Shown: positions 6,544 to 13,664 of the stretch, piece after piece
How the letters are laid out: each line of letters starts with the position of its first letter
How positions within the stretch are numbered: the first letter of the stretch is position 1
Origin: an uncultured Bacilli bacterium
GTDB taxonomy: Bacteria > Bacillota_I > Bacilli_A > RF39 > UBA660
Direction of reading: 5' to 3'
DNA: 15,124 nt
Assembly: GCA_947628245.1 (NCBI GenBank)
Contig: CANQZH010000010.1
Span: forward strand, 1 to 15,124
Made by a program: the position numbers and the translations under genes
The notes under the pieces: model-generated
What the model was told of the DNA's origin: nothing
Database searches by the model: none
Seen by the model: only the letters and a program-made list of their open reading frames with translations

Positions 6544-7632
6544 ATGAAAAAATATATTCCTAATATTTTAACTTTATCACGTTTATTTATAACTCCCTTT
6601 ATTATATATTTAGGTATGAATAATCACATAATTATTTTAATAATTGTTGCTTTATTTATTGCCTTAACTGATTTTTTTGATGGTTTTTTAGCCCGTAAAT
6701 GGCAAGTTACTAGTTCAATTGGAGCTAAATTAGATATGATAGCTGATAAAGTATTAGCTTTAGGTTTATTAATTTTACTTATTATGAAAAATCATTTATT
6801 CTTTTATGTATTAATATTAGAAACTGTAATTGCCGTTGTTAATATTTATATTTTTGTAAAAAGTAAAATAGCTAATTCTTTATTAATTGGTAAATTAAAA
6901 ACGTGGTTTTTATTTATTACTATTATTTTAGGTTTTGTTAATTTAATTATTCCTAACTTACAAATATCATTAACTATTTTTGGTTATATTACGATTATAA
7001 TTCAAATAATTACTTTATTTAGTTATATTAAATATTATTTAAAAAAAAAGAAAGCTTTGAAAGATAATTTTAGTGAATATATAGAATTTTATAATATTAT
7101 TGAACCATTTTTAAATAATGAAGAATTTATTAAGAGAAAAGATTTTTCACATCATATCAATGAAAGTGTTTATGAACATACTTTAAGAGTATCATTTGAT
7201 TGTTACAAAATTGCTAAAAAATTAAAACTTGATTATAAGAGTTTAACTATAGCCGGTTTATTACACGATTTTTATGAAAAACCTTGGCAGTATGATAAAG
7301 AAAAAAAGCCTTTTTTCCAAATGCACGCCTTTACTCACGCCCATAATGCAGTTTTAAATGCAAAAAAACATTTTGGAAAAAAGATTACCCCTAAAATAGC
7401 TAATATAATGGAAACCCATATGTTTCCTGTTAATAAAAAAATTCCTCGTTCTAAAGAAGCTTGGATATTAACTTTAGTAGATAAAGCAGACAGTATGGAT
7501 TTTATTATGCATCCAATTATGCTATTTCATATTTTTAGGAAAGAAGAAATTGATCAAAAAAAGAAAATGTCTACTAAAAAAATGCTTAATAAATTAAAAA
7601 AAATGCGAGATAAAGAGCAAAAACAGTCATAA
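6544..7632 (+). CDS. pgsA: Phosphatidylglycerophosphate synthase PgsA fused to an HD-domain phosphohydrolase
   Basis: A 362-residue two-domain protein. Residues 1-165 are a CDP-alcohol phosphatidyltransferase with several membrane helices. The signature D-x2-DG-x2-AR-x8-G-x3-D-x3-D is complete (D43, D46, G47, A50, R51, G60, D64, D68). The start MKKYIPNILTLSRLFITPFI is typical of PgsA, which joins CDP-diacylglycerol and glycerol-3-phosphate on the way to phosphatidylglycerol. A basic linker (KYYLKKKKALK) leads to a cytosolic HD domain with H212 (YEHTLR), H241-D242 (LLHDF), H261/H265/H267, H292 (ETHMFP) and D313 (LVDKAD), so its metal site looks intact. Stand-alone HD proteins of this kind are familiar in Firmicutes; the fusion to PgsA is unusual to me. 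The HD substrate is unknown. There is no stop or frame change between the domains. Confidence 0.9.
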   Translation: MKKYIPNILTLSRLFITPFIIYLGMNNHIIILIIVALFIALTDFFDGFLARKWQVTSSIGAKLDMIADKVLALGLLILLIMKNHLFFYVLILETVIAVVNIYIFVKSKIANSLLIGKLKTWFLFITIILGFVNLIIPNLQISLTIFGYITIIIQIITLFSYIKYYLKKKKALKDNFSEYIEFYNIIEPFLNNEEFIKRKDFSHHINESVYEHTLRVSFDCYKIAKKLKLDYKSLTIAGLLHDFYEKPWQYDKEKKPFFQMHAFTHAHNAVLNAKKHFGKKITPKIANIMETHMFPVNKKIPRSKEAWILTLVDKADSMDFIMHPIMLFHIFRKEEIDQKKKMSTKKMLNKLKKMRDKEQKQS

Positions 7633-7637
7633 GAAGC

Positions 7638-7666
7638 TTGCATTTTGTCATACTTTATTATATAAT
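7638..7666 (+). promoter_or_regulatory. Promoter of the tRNA pair
   Basis: TATAAT (7661-7666) preceded at 17 bases by TTGCAT (7638-7643). TTGTCA (7645-7650) is closer to consensus but only 10 bases away, so it is not the -35 box. The start would be near 7673, about 17 bases before the mature tRNA-Arg. Confidence 0.6.
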
Positions 7667-7689
7667 CATATTGCGCTTGAAAAAAATGT

Positions 7690-7766
7690 GCACCCATAGC
7701 GCAATTGGATAGAGCGTTAGACTACGGATCTAAAGGTTAGGGGTTCGACTCCCTTTGGGTGCACCA
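7690..7766 (+). tRNA. tRNA-Arg (anticodon ACG)
   Basis: A cloverleaf can be drawn by hand. The acceptor is GCACCCA/TGGGTGC and the D-stem GCGC/GAGC. The anticodon stem TTAGA/TCTAA holds the loop CTACGGA with anticodon ACG (7724-7726), and the T-arm has the loop TTCGACT. Discriminator A7763 is followed by an encoded CCA. ACG is normally edited to ICG by TadA to read CGU, CGC and CGA. Confidence 0.96.
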
Positions 7767-7774
7767 TTTTTAAT

Positions 7775-7851
7775 CGAGAAGTAGCACAATTTGGTAGTGC
7801 ACTACATTTGGGATGTAGGGGTTGCAGGTTCAAATCCTGTCTTCTCGACCA
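7775..7851 (+). tRNA. tRNA-Pro (anticodon TGG)
   Basis: The acceptor is CGAGAAG/CTTCTCG and the D-stem GCAC/GTGC. The anticodon stem CTACA/TGTAG holds the loop TTTGGGA with anticodon TGG (7809-7811). The T-stem is GCAGG/CCTGT with loop TTCAAAT. Discriminator A7848 is followed by an encoded CCA. Only 8 bases separate it from tRNA-Arg, so the two are one transcript. Confidence 0.96.
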
Positions 7852-7869
7852 TTTAGTTTATTATTAAAT

Positions 7870-7875
7870 TATAAT
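7870..7875 (+). promoter_or_regulatory. Possible -10 box for the hairpin-rich RNA
   Basis: A perfect TATAAT lies 5-6 bases before the first hairpin. No convincing -35 box is present because the tRNA-Pro 3' end occupies that region. The RNA below may instead be the 3' trailer of the tRNA transcript. Confidence 0.35.
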
Positions 7876-7880
7876 AAAAC

Positions 7881-7957
7881 TGTGTTCGTAACGAACGTAT
7901 CGGCTTTTAGCCGAATGACTGTGGTCTTTGACCATTAAAGCCTTAAATGGCTTTTTT
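7881..7957 (+). ncRNA. Candidate small structured RNA: four consecutive hairpins
   Basis: A GC-richer island of about 77 bases in a very AT-rich gap. Hairpin 1 is GTTCG-TAA-CGAAC (7884-7896), extendable by three wobble or AU pairs to 7881-7899. Hairpin 2 is TCGGCT-TTT-AGCCGA (7900-7914). Hairpin 3 is TGGTC-TTT-GACCA (7922-7934). Hairpin 4 is a terminator (7937-7957). Hairpins 1 and 2 abut and could stack. The first three all have three-base loops. It has no open reading frame of note and matches no RNA family that I recognise. It may be an independent sRNA or a structured end of the tRNA transcript. Confidence 0.5.
7937..7957 (+). terminator. Rho-independent terminator of the tRNA/hairpin RNA unit
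   Basis: AAAGCC, loop TTAAAT, GGCTTT (6-bp stem), then a T-run (7952-7957). Confidence 0.75.
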
Positions 7958-7979
7958 ATTTTGCTTAAATTGGATTATA

Positions 7980-8192
7980 TTAAAAAATATCACTATCAAA
8001 GAATTCAACTAAACTTATATTTAAACCTTTGCATATTAAAACTAAAGTATCAATTTTTATACTTTTATTTTTACCAAATAAAATATTATTAAGTTTTTTA
8101 ATTTCCATTTGACAATTATTAGCTAATTCATTAATCGTTAAGTTTTTAGCTTCACAATATTCTAAAATTCTTTTTACTACTTTTACTTTCAT
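7980..8192 (-). CDS. Small XRE/Cro-type helix-turn-helix regulator
   Basis: A 70-residue protein that is little more than one Cro/C1-type DNA-binding domain. LTINELANNCQMEIKKLNNIL (about residues 18-38) forms the helix-turn-helix, and IDTLVLICKGLNISLVEFF is the usual following pair of helices. It has no effector or sensor domain, so it probably acts as a simple dimeric repressor. It converges on the hairpin RNA and is divergent from xfp, sharing a 130-base intergenic region, so xfp or its own promoter are natural target candidates; this is inference. No Shine-Dalgarno is visible and the predicted leader is only about 8 bases, so translation may be close to leaderless. Neighbouring genes do not suggest a toxin-antitoxin partner or a phage. 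Confidence 0.8.
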   Translation of the reverse strand: MKVKVVKRILEYCEAKNLTINELANNCQMEIKKLNNILFGKNKSIKIDTLVLICKGLNISLVEFFDSDIF

Positions 8193-8207
8193 ATTTCATC
8201 AATATCA

Positions 8208-8216
8208 ATTATATCA
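8208..8216 (-). promoter_or_regulatory. Extended -10 promoter of the XRE gene, with repeated TGATAT
   Basis: Read on the minus strand, TGATATAAT is a perfect extended -10 box 15 bases before the ATG. TGATAT recurs 9 bases further on (8207-8202) and TGAT again after that, a tandem pattern over the promoter that could be an autorepression site. No -35 box is clear. Confidence 0.45.
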
Positions 8217-8292
8217 CTAATTGTTTATTCTTAAATCATATTACTTGCCAAAAATTAAAATTATTAGTCTTCCTTTTTTTAAACTTCTATTG

Positions 8293-8298
8293 TATAAT
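8293..8298 (+). promoter_or_regulatory. -10 box of xfp
   Basis: A perfect TATAAT lies 24 bases before the ATG. The -35 region reads TTCCTT at best, which may mean activator dependence. The ribosome site AGAGGG (8311-8316) is 6 bases before the start. Confidence 0.5.
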
Positions 8299-8322
8299 TT
8301 TTTATAGGATAGAGGGATTGCG

Positions 8323-10665
8323 ATGCAGGTACTTAATAAAGAAGAGTTAAATTTAATAGATGGTTATTTTAGAGCAGCTAATTATCTTTCAGCAGCTTGT
8401 CTTTATTTAAAAGATAATGCTTTGTTAAGTAGACCTTTAGAATATTCTGATATTAAAGCTAAATTAGTTGGACATTGGGGTAGTGCACCTGCTCAAAACT
8501 TTTGTTATGTTCATTGTAATCGCGTTATAAAAAAATATGATTTAAATATGATTTGGCTTAGTGGACCTGGTCACGCTGGACAAGCAACAATGGTAAATAC
8601 CTATTTAGAAGGTACTTATAGTGCGGTTTATCCTGATATATCTATGGATTTAGACGGTCTTACTAAATTTATGAAAAGATTTAGCTTTCCTGGTGGAACA
8701 TCTAGTCACGTTGCGCCTGAAGTTCCCGGAAGTATTAATGAAGGTGGGGAATTAGGTTATAGTTTATCTCACGCTTTTGGAGCTGTTTTTGATAATCCTA
8801 GTTTAATTGCTACAGTTATTATTGGTGATGGGGAAGCTGAAACAGCTGCTCTTGCTACTAGTTGGCATAGTAATAAATTTTTAAATCCTGAAACTGATGG
8901 AGCTGTTTTACCTATTTTAAATTTAAATGGTTATAAAATAGCTAATCCTACTGTTTTATCTCGAATTAGTGATGAAGAGTTAGATTCATTTTTAAGAGGA
9001 TGTGGATGGGCACCTTATTATGTATGTGGTGATGATGCTTTATTAATGCACGAGCAAATGGCTAAAGTAATGGACCAAGTAATTGAAAGAATTTTGCAAA
9101 TTCAAGAAAATGCTCGTAAAGAAAAAATTAAAGAAAGACCTTTCTGGCCAATGATTGTTTTAAGAACTCCTAAAGGTTGGACTGGTCCTAAAGAAATAGA
9201 TGGTAAAAAAATTGAAGGAACTTTTAGAGCACATCAAATTCCAATTGAAGTAACTAAAAAAAATCCGGAAAGTTTAGAAAGATTAAGTGAATGGTTACAT
9301 AGTTATCGTCCTGAAGAATTATTTGATTCTAAAGGAACTTTAAAAGAAAAATATGAAAGTTTAATACCTGATGGTTATTCTAAGATGAGTGCTAATCCAA
9401 ATGCTAATGGTGGAAAAGTCTTAAAAGAATTAGAATTACCTGATGTAAATAAATATGCTTTAGATATTGGTTATCCGGGAAAAGTTTTAAGTGAAGATAT
9501 GCGAAATTTAGGAAATTATTTAAAAGATGTTATTAAGTATAATCCTAAGAATTTTCGAATTTTCGGACCTGATGAAGCTTTATCAAATCGTTTAAATGCT
9601 GTATTTGAAGAAACTAATCGTCAATGGTATTTAAAAAAAGAAGATGATGATGAGTTTTTAGATTATGAAGGACGAGTTTTAGACTCTTACTTATCAGAAC
9701 ATACTTGTGAAGGTTGGTTAGAAGGCTATTTGTTAACTGGAAGATATGGAATATTTCATAGTTATGAATCTTTTGTTAGAATTATAGATTCAATGGTAAG
9801 TCAACACGCCAAATGGTTAAAAGTTAGTAAAGAACTTTCGTGGCGAGCACCTATTGCTTCTTTAAATATTTTATTATCATCTCATTGTTGGCAACAAGAT
9901 CATAATGGTTATACTCATCAAGACCCCGGTTTTTTAAATCATATAATGACTAAAAAAGCTAGTATTTCTCGAATTTATTTACCTTGTGATACTAATACTT
10001 TAATTTGTACAATGAACCATTGCTTAAAAACCAAAAATTATATTAATGTTATAGTTGCAAGTAAACATCCAAGACCTCAATGGCTTACAATGCGTCAAGC
10101 CTTAAGACATACCAAAAATGGCCTCGGTATTTGGTCGTTTGCTTCCAATGATAATGATGGAAATCCGGATTTAGTTTTAGCGGCTGCTGGTGATACTCCA
10201 ACTTTAGAAATAATGGCTACAAGTAAATTAATAAGAGAATATATTCCAAATATTAAAGTCCGAGTTGTAAATATTATTGATTTAATGCGTTTACAACCAA
10301 ATGATGCTCATCCTCACGGTTTAACTGATGAAGAATATAATTATATTTTTACAAGTAATAAACCAATTATTTTTGCTTTTCACGGTTATCCTAATTTAAT
10401 TCACGAACTTACTTATAAAAGGCAAAATCAAAACTTACACGTTCGAGGATATATTGAAGAGGGAACAATTACCACTCCTTTTGATATGCGAGTTCAAAAT
10501 AAAATGGATAGATATCATCTATGTTTATTAGCTTTACAACATTTACCTAATTTTGATGGAACTAAATTGCAAAATTACTGTGAAAAAATGTTAGAAAAAC
10601 ATCAAAAATATATTATTGAAAATGGTATTGATATGGAAGAAATAAGAAATTGGAAATGGAGTTAG
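8323..10665 (+). CDS. xfp: Xylulose-5-phosphate / fructose-6-phosphate phosphoketolase
   Basis: A 780-residue thiamine-diphosphate enzyme of usual length. It splits xylulose-5-phosphate (and often fructose-6-phosphate) with phosphate into acetyl-phosphate and a shorter sugar phosphate, giving a route from sugars to ATP through acetate kinase. Family signatures are intact: GHWGS (50-54), His64, GPGHAG (81-86), PGSINEGGELGYSLSHA (135-151), the ThDP site GDGEAE (168-173) with NGYKIANPT (202-210), RAHQIP (302-307), GPDEALSNRL (415-424), Glu482 in HSYESF, and HQDPGF (532-537). The frequent GDGEAETGP is GDGEAETAA here, a mild change. Sequence alone does not decide between single and dual substrate use. 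The lipoprotein gene starts 5 bases after the stop, so the two share an mRNA. Confidence 0.96.
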   Translation: MQVLNKEELNLIDGYFRAANYLSAACLYLKDNALLSRPLEYSDIKAKLVGHWGSAPAQNFCYVHCNRVIKKYDLNMIWLSGPGHAGQATMVNTYLEGTYSAVYPDISMDLDGLTKFMKRFSFPGGTSSHVAPEVPGSINEGGELGYSLSHAFGAVFDNPSLIATVIIGDGEAETAALATSWHSNKFLNPETDGAVLPILNLNGYKIANPTVLSRISDEELDSFLRGCGWAPYYVCGDDALLMHEQMAKVMDQVIERILQIQENARKEKIKERPFWPMIVLRTPKGWTGPKEIDGKKIEGTFRAHQIPIEVTKKNPESLERLSEWLHSYRPEELFDSKGTLKEKYESLIPDGYSKMSANPNANGGKVLKELELPDVNKYALDIGYPGKVLSEDMRNLGNYLKDVIKYNPKNFRIFGPDEALSNRLNAVFEETNRQWYLKKEDDDEFLDYEGRVLDSYLSEHTCEGWLEGYLLTGRYGIFHSYESFVRIIDSMVSQHAKWLKVSKELSWRAPIASLNILLSSHCWQQDHNGYTHQDPGFLNHIMTKKASISRIYLPCDTNTLICTMNHCLKTKNYINVIVASKHPRPQWLTMRQALRHTKNGLGIWSFASNDNDGNPDLVLAAAGDTPTLEIMATSKLIREYIPNIKVRVVNIIDLMRLQPNDAHPHGLTDEEYNYIFTSNKPIIFAFHGYPNLIHELTYKRQNQNLHVRGYIEEGTITTPFDMRVQNKMDRYHLCLLALQHLPNFDGTKLQNYCEKMLEKHQKYIIENGIDMEEIRNWKWS

Positions 10666-10670
10666 TTTAT

Positions 10671-12008
10671 ATGAAAAAGTATTTAAAAATTTTAATTTTA
10701 TGTTTAACAGTAGGTATTTTAACAACAGGATGTATGGAAGCAAATATCAAAATGGGGATTAATGACGATAAAAGTATGGATTTTAATATGAGTGCTTCAA
10801 TTGATTTAAAACAAATGCAAAGTTTAATGGATAGTATGGGTCAAACTGATGAAATGACCGATGAAGAATATTTTGATTGTTTAGATTTAAATGATGGTGA
10901 TGCCAGTAAATGTACAACATCAAACAATGAATTTAATATGGATGATATAAATGATTCAATTGATGAAGAACAACTAAAAGAATTAGAAAATTTAGGTTTT
11001 ACTGTTACACATAATTCTTCTAATGGTAAATATGAAGTAACTATTACTAAAAAATATGATAATATTGAAAATCTTTCTAAAAATGAAGTATTTACTTTAA
11101 ATATGGAAGATATTACAAATAAAGATTTTGATAATAAATTTTTTAAAATAAAAAAAGGATTATTAGAAGATACGTATGAATTTCATTTAAAAATTAATGA
11201 TCAAGATACTTCTACTAATACTTCAGATTTAGATGTTGACTTAGACAGTATTAAAAGTTTTGTGAATATGAATTATGAGTTAACTTTACCTAATGAAAGT
11301 ATTTCTAATAATGCTACTAGTATTTCAAGTGATAAAAAAACTTTAACTTGGGATCTTCTAAAAACAGGTAACAGTACAATAGATGTTACATTTGCCTTAC
11401 CAAATAGCAATAAAAATCTAATTATATATGGTGGTATTGGTTTAGGATGTTTAATAATCATTATTATCTTAATACTAATAATTAAAAAAATTAGAAAAAA
11501 TAAGAAAAAGAAATTAGAACAAACTGTACCAGTAACACCAATTACACCAAGTACCAATGAAACAGCTCAAAATGTTCAACCTCTAAATTCAAATGTTCAA
11601 CCAATTGAACAAATGAGTAGCCAACAGCCTTTAAATACAAATGGTGTTGCTCCAGTAAGTTTAGAACCAACTGAACCAGTTAGTAGAGAAGTACCTTTAA
11701 ATGGAGAAGGAGTTGCTCCAATAAGTTTAGAACAAACTAAACCAGTAAGTAATGAAATGCCTTTAAATGGAGATGGAATTGCTCCAGTAAATATTCAACC
11801 AATTGAACCAGTAAATAATCAAGTTCCTTTAAATGGAGAAGGAGTTGCACCAGTAAATGTTCAACCAACTGAGCCAGTTGTTAATCAGGATTCTATACCA
11901 TTAGAAACTGTTCAATCTGAAGTTTTAAACCAAGATTCAACTCAAAATATCAATGAAACTTTACAAGATGTAGCTATGGATATTTTAAATAAAAATAATT
12001 CTAAATAA
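10671..12008 (+). CDS. Lipoprotein with LppM-like outer domain, transmembrane helix and repeat-rich cytoplasmic tail
   Basis: 445 residues from ATG 10671. That start is chosen because GGAG (10658-10661) is 9 bases upstream and because it puts a clean signal peptide first; an ATG at 10650 would add seven residues. The signal MKKYLKILILCLTVGILTTGC ends in a lipobox with Cys21, so the N-terminus would be lipid-anchored outside. The ectodomain is acidic. Its last part, YELTLPNESISNNATSISS then KTLTWDLLKTGNSTIDVTF, resembles LppM-type lipoprotein domains. A transmembrane helix (about 249-271) and a basic stop-transfer IRKNKKKK follow. The tail holds four 22-residue repeats beginning PLN (from residue 320) with GxAPV and EPV cores. 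The protein would therefore cross the membrane with both a lipid and a helix anchor. The function is unknown; it shares a transcript with xfp. Confidence 0.75.
   Translation: MKKYLKILILCLTVGILTTGCMEANIKMGINDDKSMDFNMSASIDLKQMQSLMDSMGQTDEMTDEEYFDCLDLNDGDASKCTTSNNEFNMDDINDSIDEEQLKELENLGFTVTHNSSNGKYEVTITKKYDNIENLSKNEVFTLNMEDITNKDFDNKFFKIKKGLLEDTYEFHLKINDQDTSTNTSDLDVDLDSIKSFVNMNYELTLPNESISNNATSISSDKKTLTWDLLKTGNSTIDVTFALPNSNKNLIIYGGIGLGCLIIIIILILIIKKIRKNKKKKLEQTVPVTPITPSTNETAQNVQPLNSNVQPIEQMSSQQPLNTNGVAPVSLEPTEPVSREVPLNGEGVAPISLEQTKPVSNEMPLNGDGIAPVNIQPIEPVNNQVPLNGEGVAPVNVQPTEPVVNQDSIPLETVQSEVLNQDSTQNINETLQDVAMDILNKNNSK
11628..11891 (+). repeat. Four in-frame 66-bp tandem repeats in the lipoprotein gene
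   Basis: Units start at 11628, 11694, 11760 and 11826 with exact 66-base spacing. Each encodes 22 residues of the type PLNGEGVAPVNVQPTEPV plus four variable residues. A shorter 16-residue relative (PLNSNVQPIEQMSSQQ) precedes them at 11580-11627. The units differ at several positions, so they are not a very recent duplication. Confidence 0.9.
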
Positions 12009-12031
12009 TGTTTTTTAGCATTATTTTTTTT
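12003..12031 (+). terminator. Rho-independent terminator of the xfp-lipoprotein operon
   Basis: AAATAATG (12003-12010) pairs with CATTATTT (12019-12026) around an 8-base loop, followed by a T-run to 12031. The stem includes the stop codon. Confidence 0.75.
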
Positions 12032-12046
12032 ATCCTTTCATATATT
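12018..12046 (+). promoter_or_regulatory. Candidate sigma-E promoter of the spoVID-ysxE operon
   Basis: GCATTAT (12018-12024), 14 bases, then CATATATT (12039-12046) fits the B. subtilis sigma-E pattern (KMATATT, N14-15, CATACANT) at 5 of 7 and 7 of 8 positions. spoVID is a known sigma-E target in Bacillus. The start would be near 12053, at the ribosome site AAAGGGTGAT. The -35 element overlaps the terminator stem. Confidence 0.45.
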
Positions 12047-12070
12047 GTTTTAGAAAGGGTGATTTTTTTA

Positions 12071-12772
12071 ATGAAGAGTGTAATACCTTTTACGAAAGAA
12101 CTTGAATTTGATACTAAAGTGAGTGAAATAACAAGTATTTCTTTAGAACGTGAATTTAAATTAGTTGATGATAGTATTGAAGGTAATTTATTAGTTACTG
12201 GTGAATACAAAAGCCACGAAGTAAGTGTTAACATTTTGCCATTTTCTTTTAAAATTCCTTTTTCTATTGGCATTAGTAATCGAGCAATTGAAGATAGTAT
12301 TTCCCTAGAAATAAGTGATTTTGCCTATGATATGGTTGATGATAACAAAATTAAAGTTCATATTGAATTAGAATTAGATTTTACCGAAGAAGAAATTAAA
12401 GAAGTAAAAGATGAATCTAATGAAATTATTGATATGTTAGAAAATGATCGAGCTGTTGTAGATATCCCTGAAATTGTTGAAGAATCTAAAGAAGAAGAAG
12501 TTTTAGTAAAAAATGAAGAAGTAAATAATGAAGAATTAAATGAAGTTGAGAAAGAAGGTCTTGATAAAGAAATGATTGTTGAAGAAAGTGTTATGAAAAC
12601 TGAAGTAAAAGATGAGTATATGACTTATCATATTCATATTTTAAAAGAAGGGGAAACATTAGAAACTTTATGTGCAATGTATAAAGTTACGGGAAGTTTT
12701 CTAGCAGAGTATAATGATATTTCTAATCTCAATGTAGGAGACAAAATATTAATACCTTTTGAAAATGAATAG
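12071..12772 (+). CDS. spoVID: SpoVID-like spore coat morphogenetic protein with LysM domain
   Basis: 233 residues from ATG 12071, chosen for the excellent AAAGGGTGAT site (12054-12063) 7 bases upstream; an in-frame ATG at 12008 would add a false hydrophobic leader. The N-terminal beta-rich domain (1-105) shows SpoVID-type features: EITSISLEREFKLVDDSIEG, LLVTGEYKSHE and a FKIPF segment. A long acidic, Glu-rich linker (about 106-183) follows, then a C-terminal LysM domain (about 186-231: YHIHILKEGETLETLCAMYK to VGDKILIPF). In Bacillus, SpoVID encases the forespore surface with coat proteins and its LysM region binds the cortex-precursor side. This protein is far shorter than B. subtilis SpoVID (575 residues), mainly in the linker. 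The overlapping ysxE-like gene reproduces the Bacillus spoVID-ysxE pair. Confidence 0.75.
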   Translation: MKSVIPFTKELEFDTKVSEITSISLEREFKLVDDSIEGNLLVTGEYKSHEVSVNILPFSFKIPFSIGISNRAIEDSISLEISDFAYDMVDDNKIKVHIELELDFTEEEIKEVKDESNEIIDMLENDRAVVDIPEIVEESKEEEVLVKNEEVNNEELNEVEKEGLDKEMIVEESVMKTEVKDEYMTYHIHILKEGETLETLCAMYKVTGSFLAEYNDISNLNVGDKILIPFENE

Positions 12773-13664
12773 TCGTAGTATTGAATTAATTAAAGAAGCT
12801 TATAAACCTTATAAATATACTATTAAAGGCAATGCTCATATTTTAAATAGTACAAGTGGTGATATTGTAATTAAAGAAAAAAAAGGTGAACCTAAAGAAT
12901 TATATGATTATTTATATAGTCGTAATTTTTCTAATTTACCGCCTTTAATTGATGATAATCGAGATGGAGTAGTAATCTATAGTTATGTTCCTGATACTAA
13001 TATGCCTAAAGAACAAAAAGCTAGTGATATGATTAAAGTTTTAGCTAATCTTCATCAAAAAACAACTTACTATAAAGAAGTAAGTACTGATGAATATCAA
13101 AAAATATATGATAATATAAAAGATCAAATCACTTATTTAAGATATTATTATGACACAACATTTGATGAATTTTTTAAAGAAGTATATCCATCTCCAAGTC
13201 ATTATTTTCTATTAACTAATATTTCTAAAATCTTAGCTGCTTTTGATTTTGCTTTACACGAATTAGAAAATTGGTTTGATAAAGTTTCAACCTTAAAAAA
13301 ATATCGAGTTTGTCAAATCCATAATAAAGTTAGTTTAGATCATTTTCATAAAAGTGATAAAGAATATTTAATTAGTTGGGATGATTCTAGAAGAGATAGT
13401 CCAGTTTTAGACTTAATTAAATTTTATCAACAAGAATATTTTGATTTACCATTTAGAACGCTTTTACAAACTTATCAGCAAATTAATCCCTTATCCGATG
13501 AAGAAAAACAACTATTTTTTATTGTAATTTCCATTCCTTATAAAGTTGATTTTAAAGGTAGTGAAGTAAAAGTTTATCAAAAAATACGTGAAGTATTAGA
13601 TTATGTTTATAAAACTGAAGAATTAATAAGGCCATACTATACGGTAGAGGAAGAAAAGAAGTAA
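12765..13664 (+). CDS. ysxE: YsxE/CotS-family spore coat protein, pseudokinase
   Basis: A 299-residue aminoglycoside-phosphotransferase-like kinase fold. The ATG at 12765 overlaps the end of the spoVID-like gene by 8 bases (ATGAATAG), so translation is probably coupled; there is no separate ribosome site, and a TTG six bases earlier is a weaker alternative. The N-lobe has GDIVIKEKKGE (about 32-42) and the hinge VVIYSYVPDT. The catalytic loop, HGDxxxxN in active enzymes, reads H186-N-K188-V-S-L-D-H here, so the catalytic Asp is gone, while WDDS (205-208) keeps a DFG-like Asp. The C-terminal DSPVLDLIKFYQQ is typical of the family. It is likely a structural or scaffolding coat protein made in the mother cell. 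B. subtilis ysxE also follows spoVID. Confidence 0.75.
   Translation: MNSRSIELIKEAYKPYKYTIKGNAHILNSTSGDIVIKEKKGEPKELYDYLYSRNFSNLPPLIDDNRDGVVIYSYVPDTNMPKEQKASDMIKVLANLHQKTTYYKEVSTDEYQKIYDNIKDQITYLRYYYDTTFDEFFKEVYPSPSHYFLLTNISKILAAFDFALHELENWFDKVSTLKKYRVCQIHNKVSLDHFHKSDKEYLISWDDSRRDSPVLDLIKFYQQEYFDLPFRTLLQTYQQINPLSDEEKQLFFIVISIPYKVDFKGSEVKVYQKIREVLDYVYKTEELIRPYYTVEEEKK

Noticed and set aside
7884..7957. Integron attC or phage attachment site next to the tRNAs
   Set aside because: No integrase, no repeated tRNA 3' end and no cassette structure; the hairpins fit an RNA better.
11273..11557. Hydrophobic minus-strand open frame
   Set aside because: Lies wholly antisense to the lipoprotein gene over its transmembrane helix and linker; no ribosome site or promoter; hydrophobic antisense frames are common in AT-rich DNA.
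11628..11891. CRISPR-like regular repeats
   Set aside because: The 66-base periodicity is in frame and encodes diverged 22-residue protein repeats, with no repeat-spacer alternation.
12008..12070. Signal peptide for the LysM protein from an upstream ATG
   Set aside because: This stretch holds the terminator T-run, the promoter and a strong ribosome site for ATG 12071; SpoVID-type proteins are cytoplasmic.
12001..12273. Minus-strand open frame of 90 codons
   Set aside because: Antisense to the spoVID-like gene and across a terminator and promoter; no start signals and no recognisable domain.
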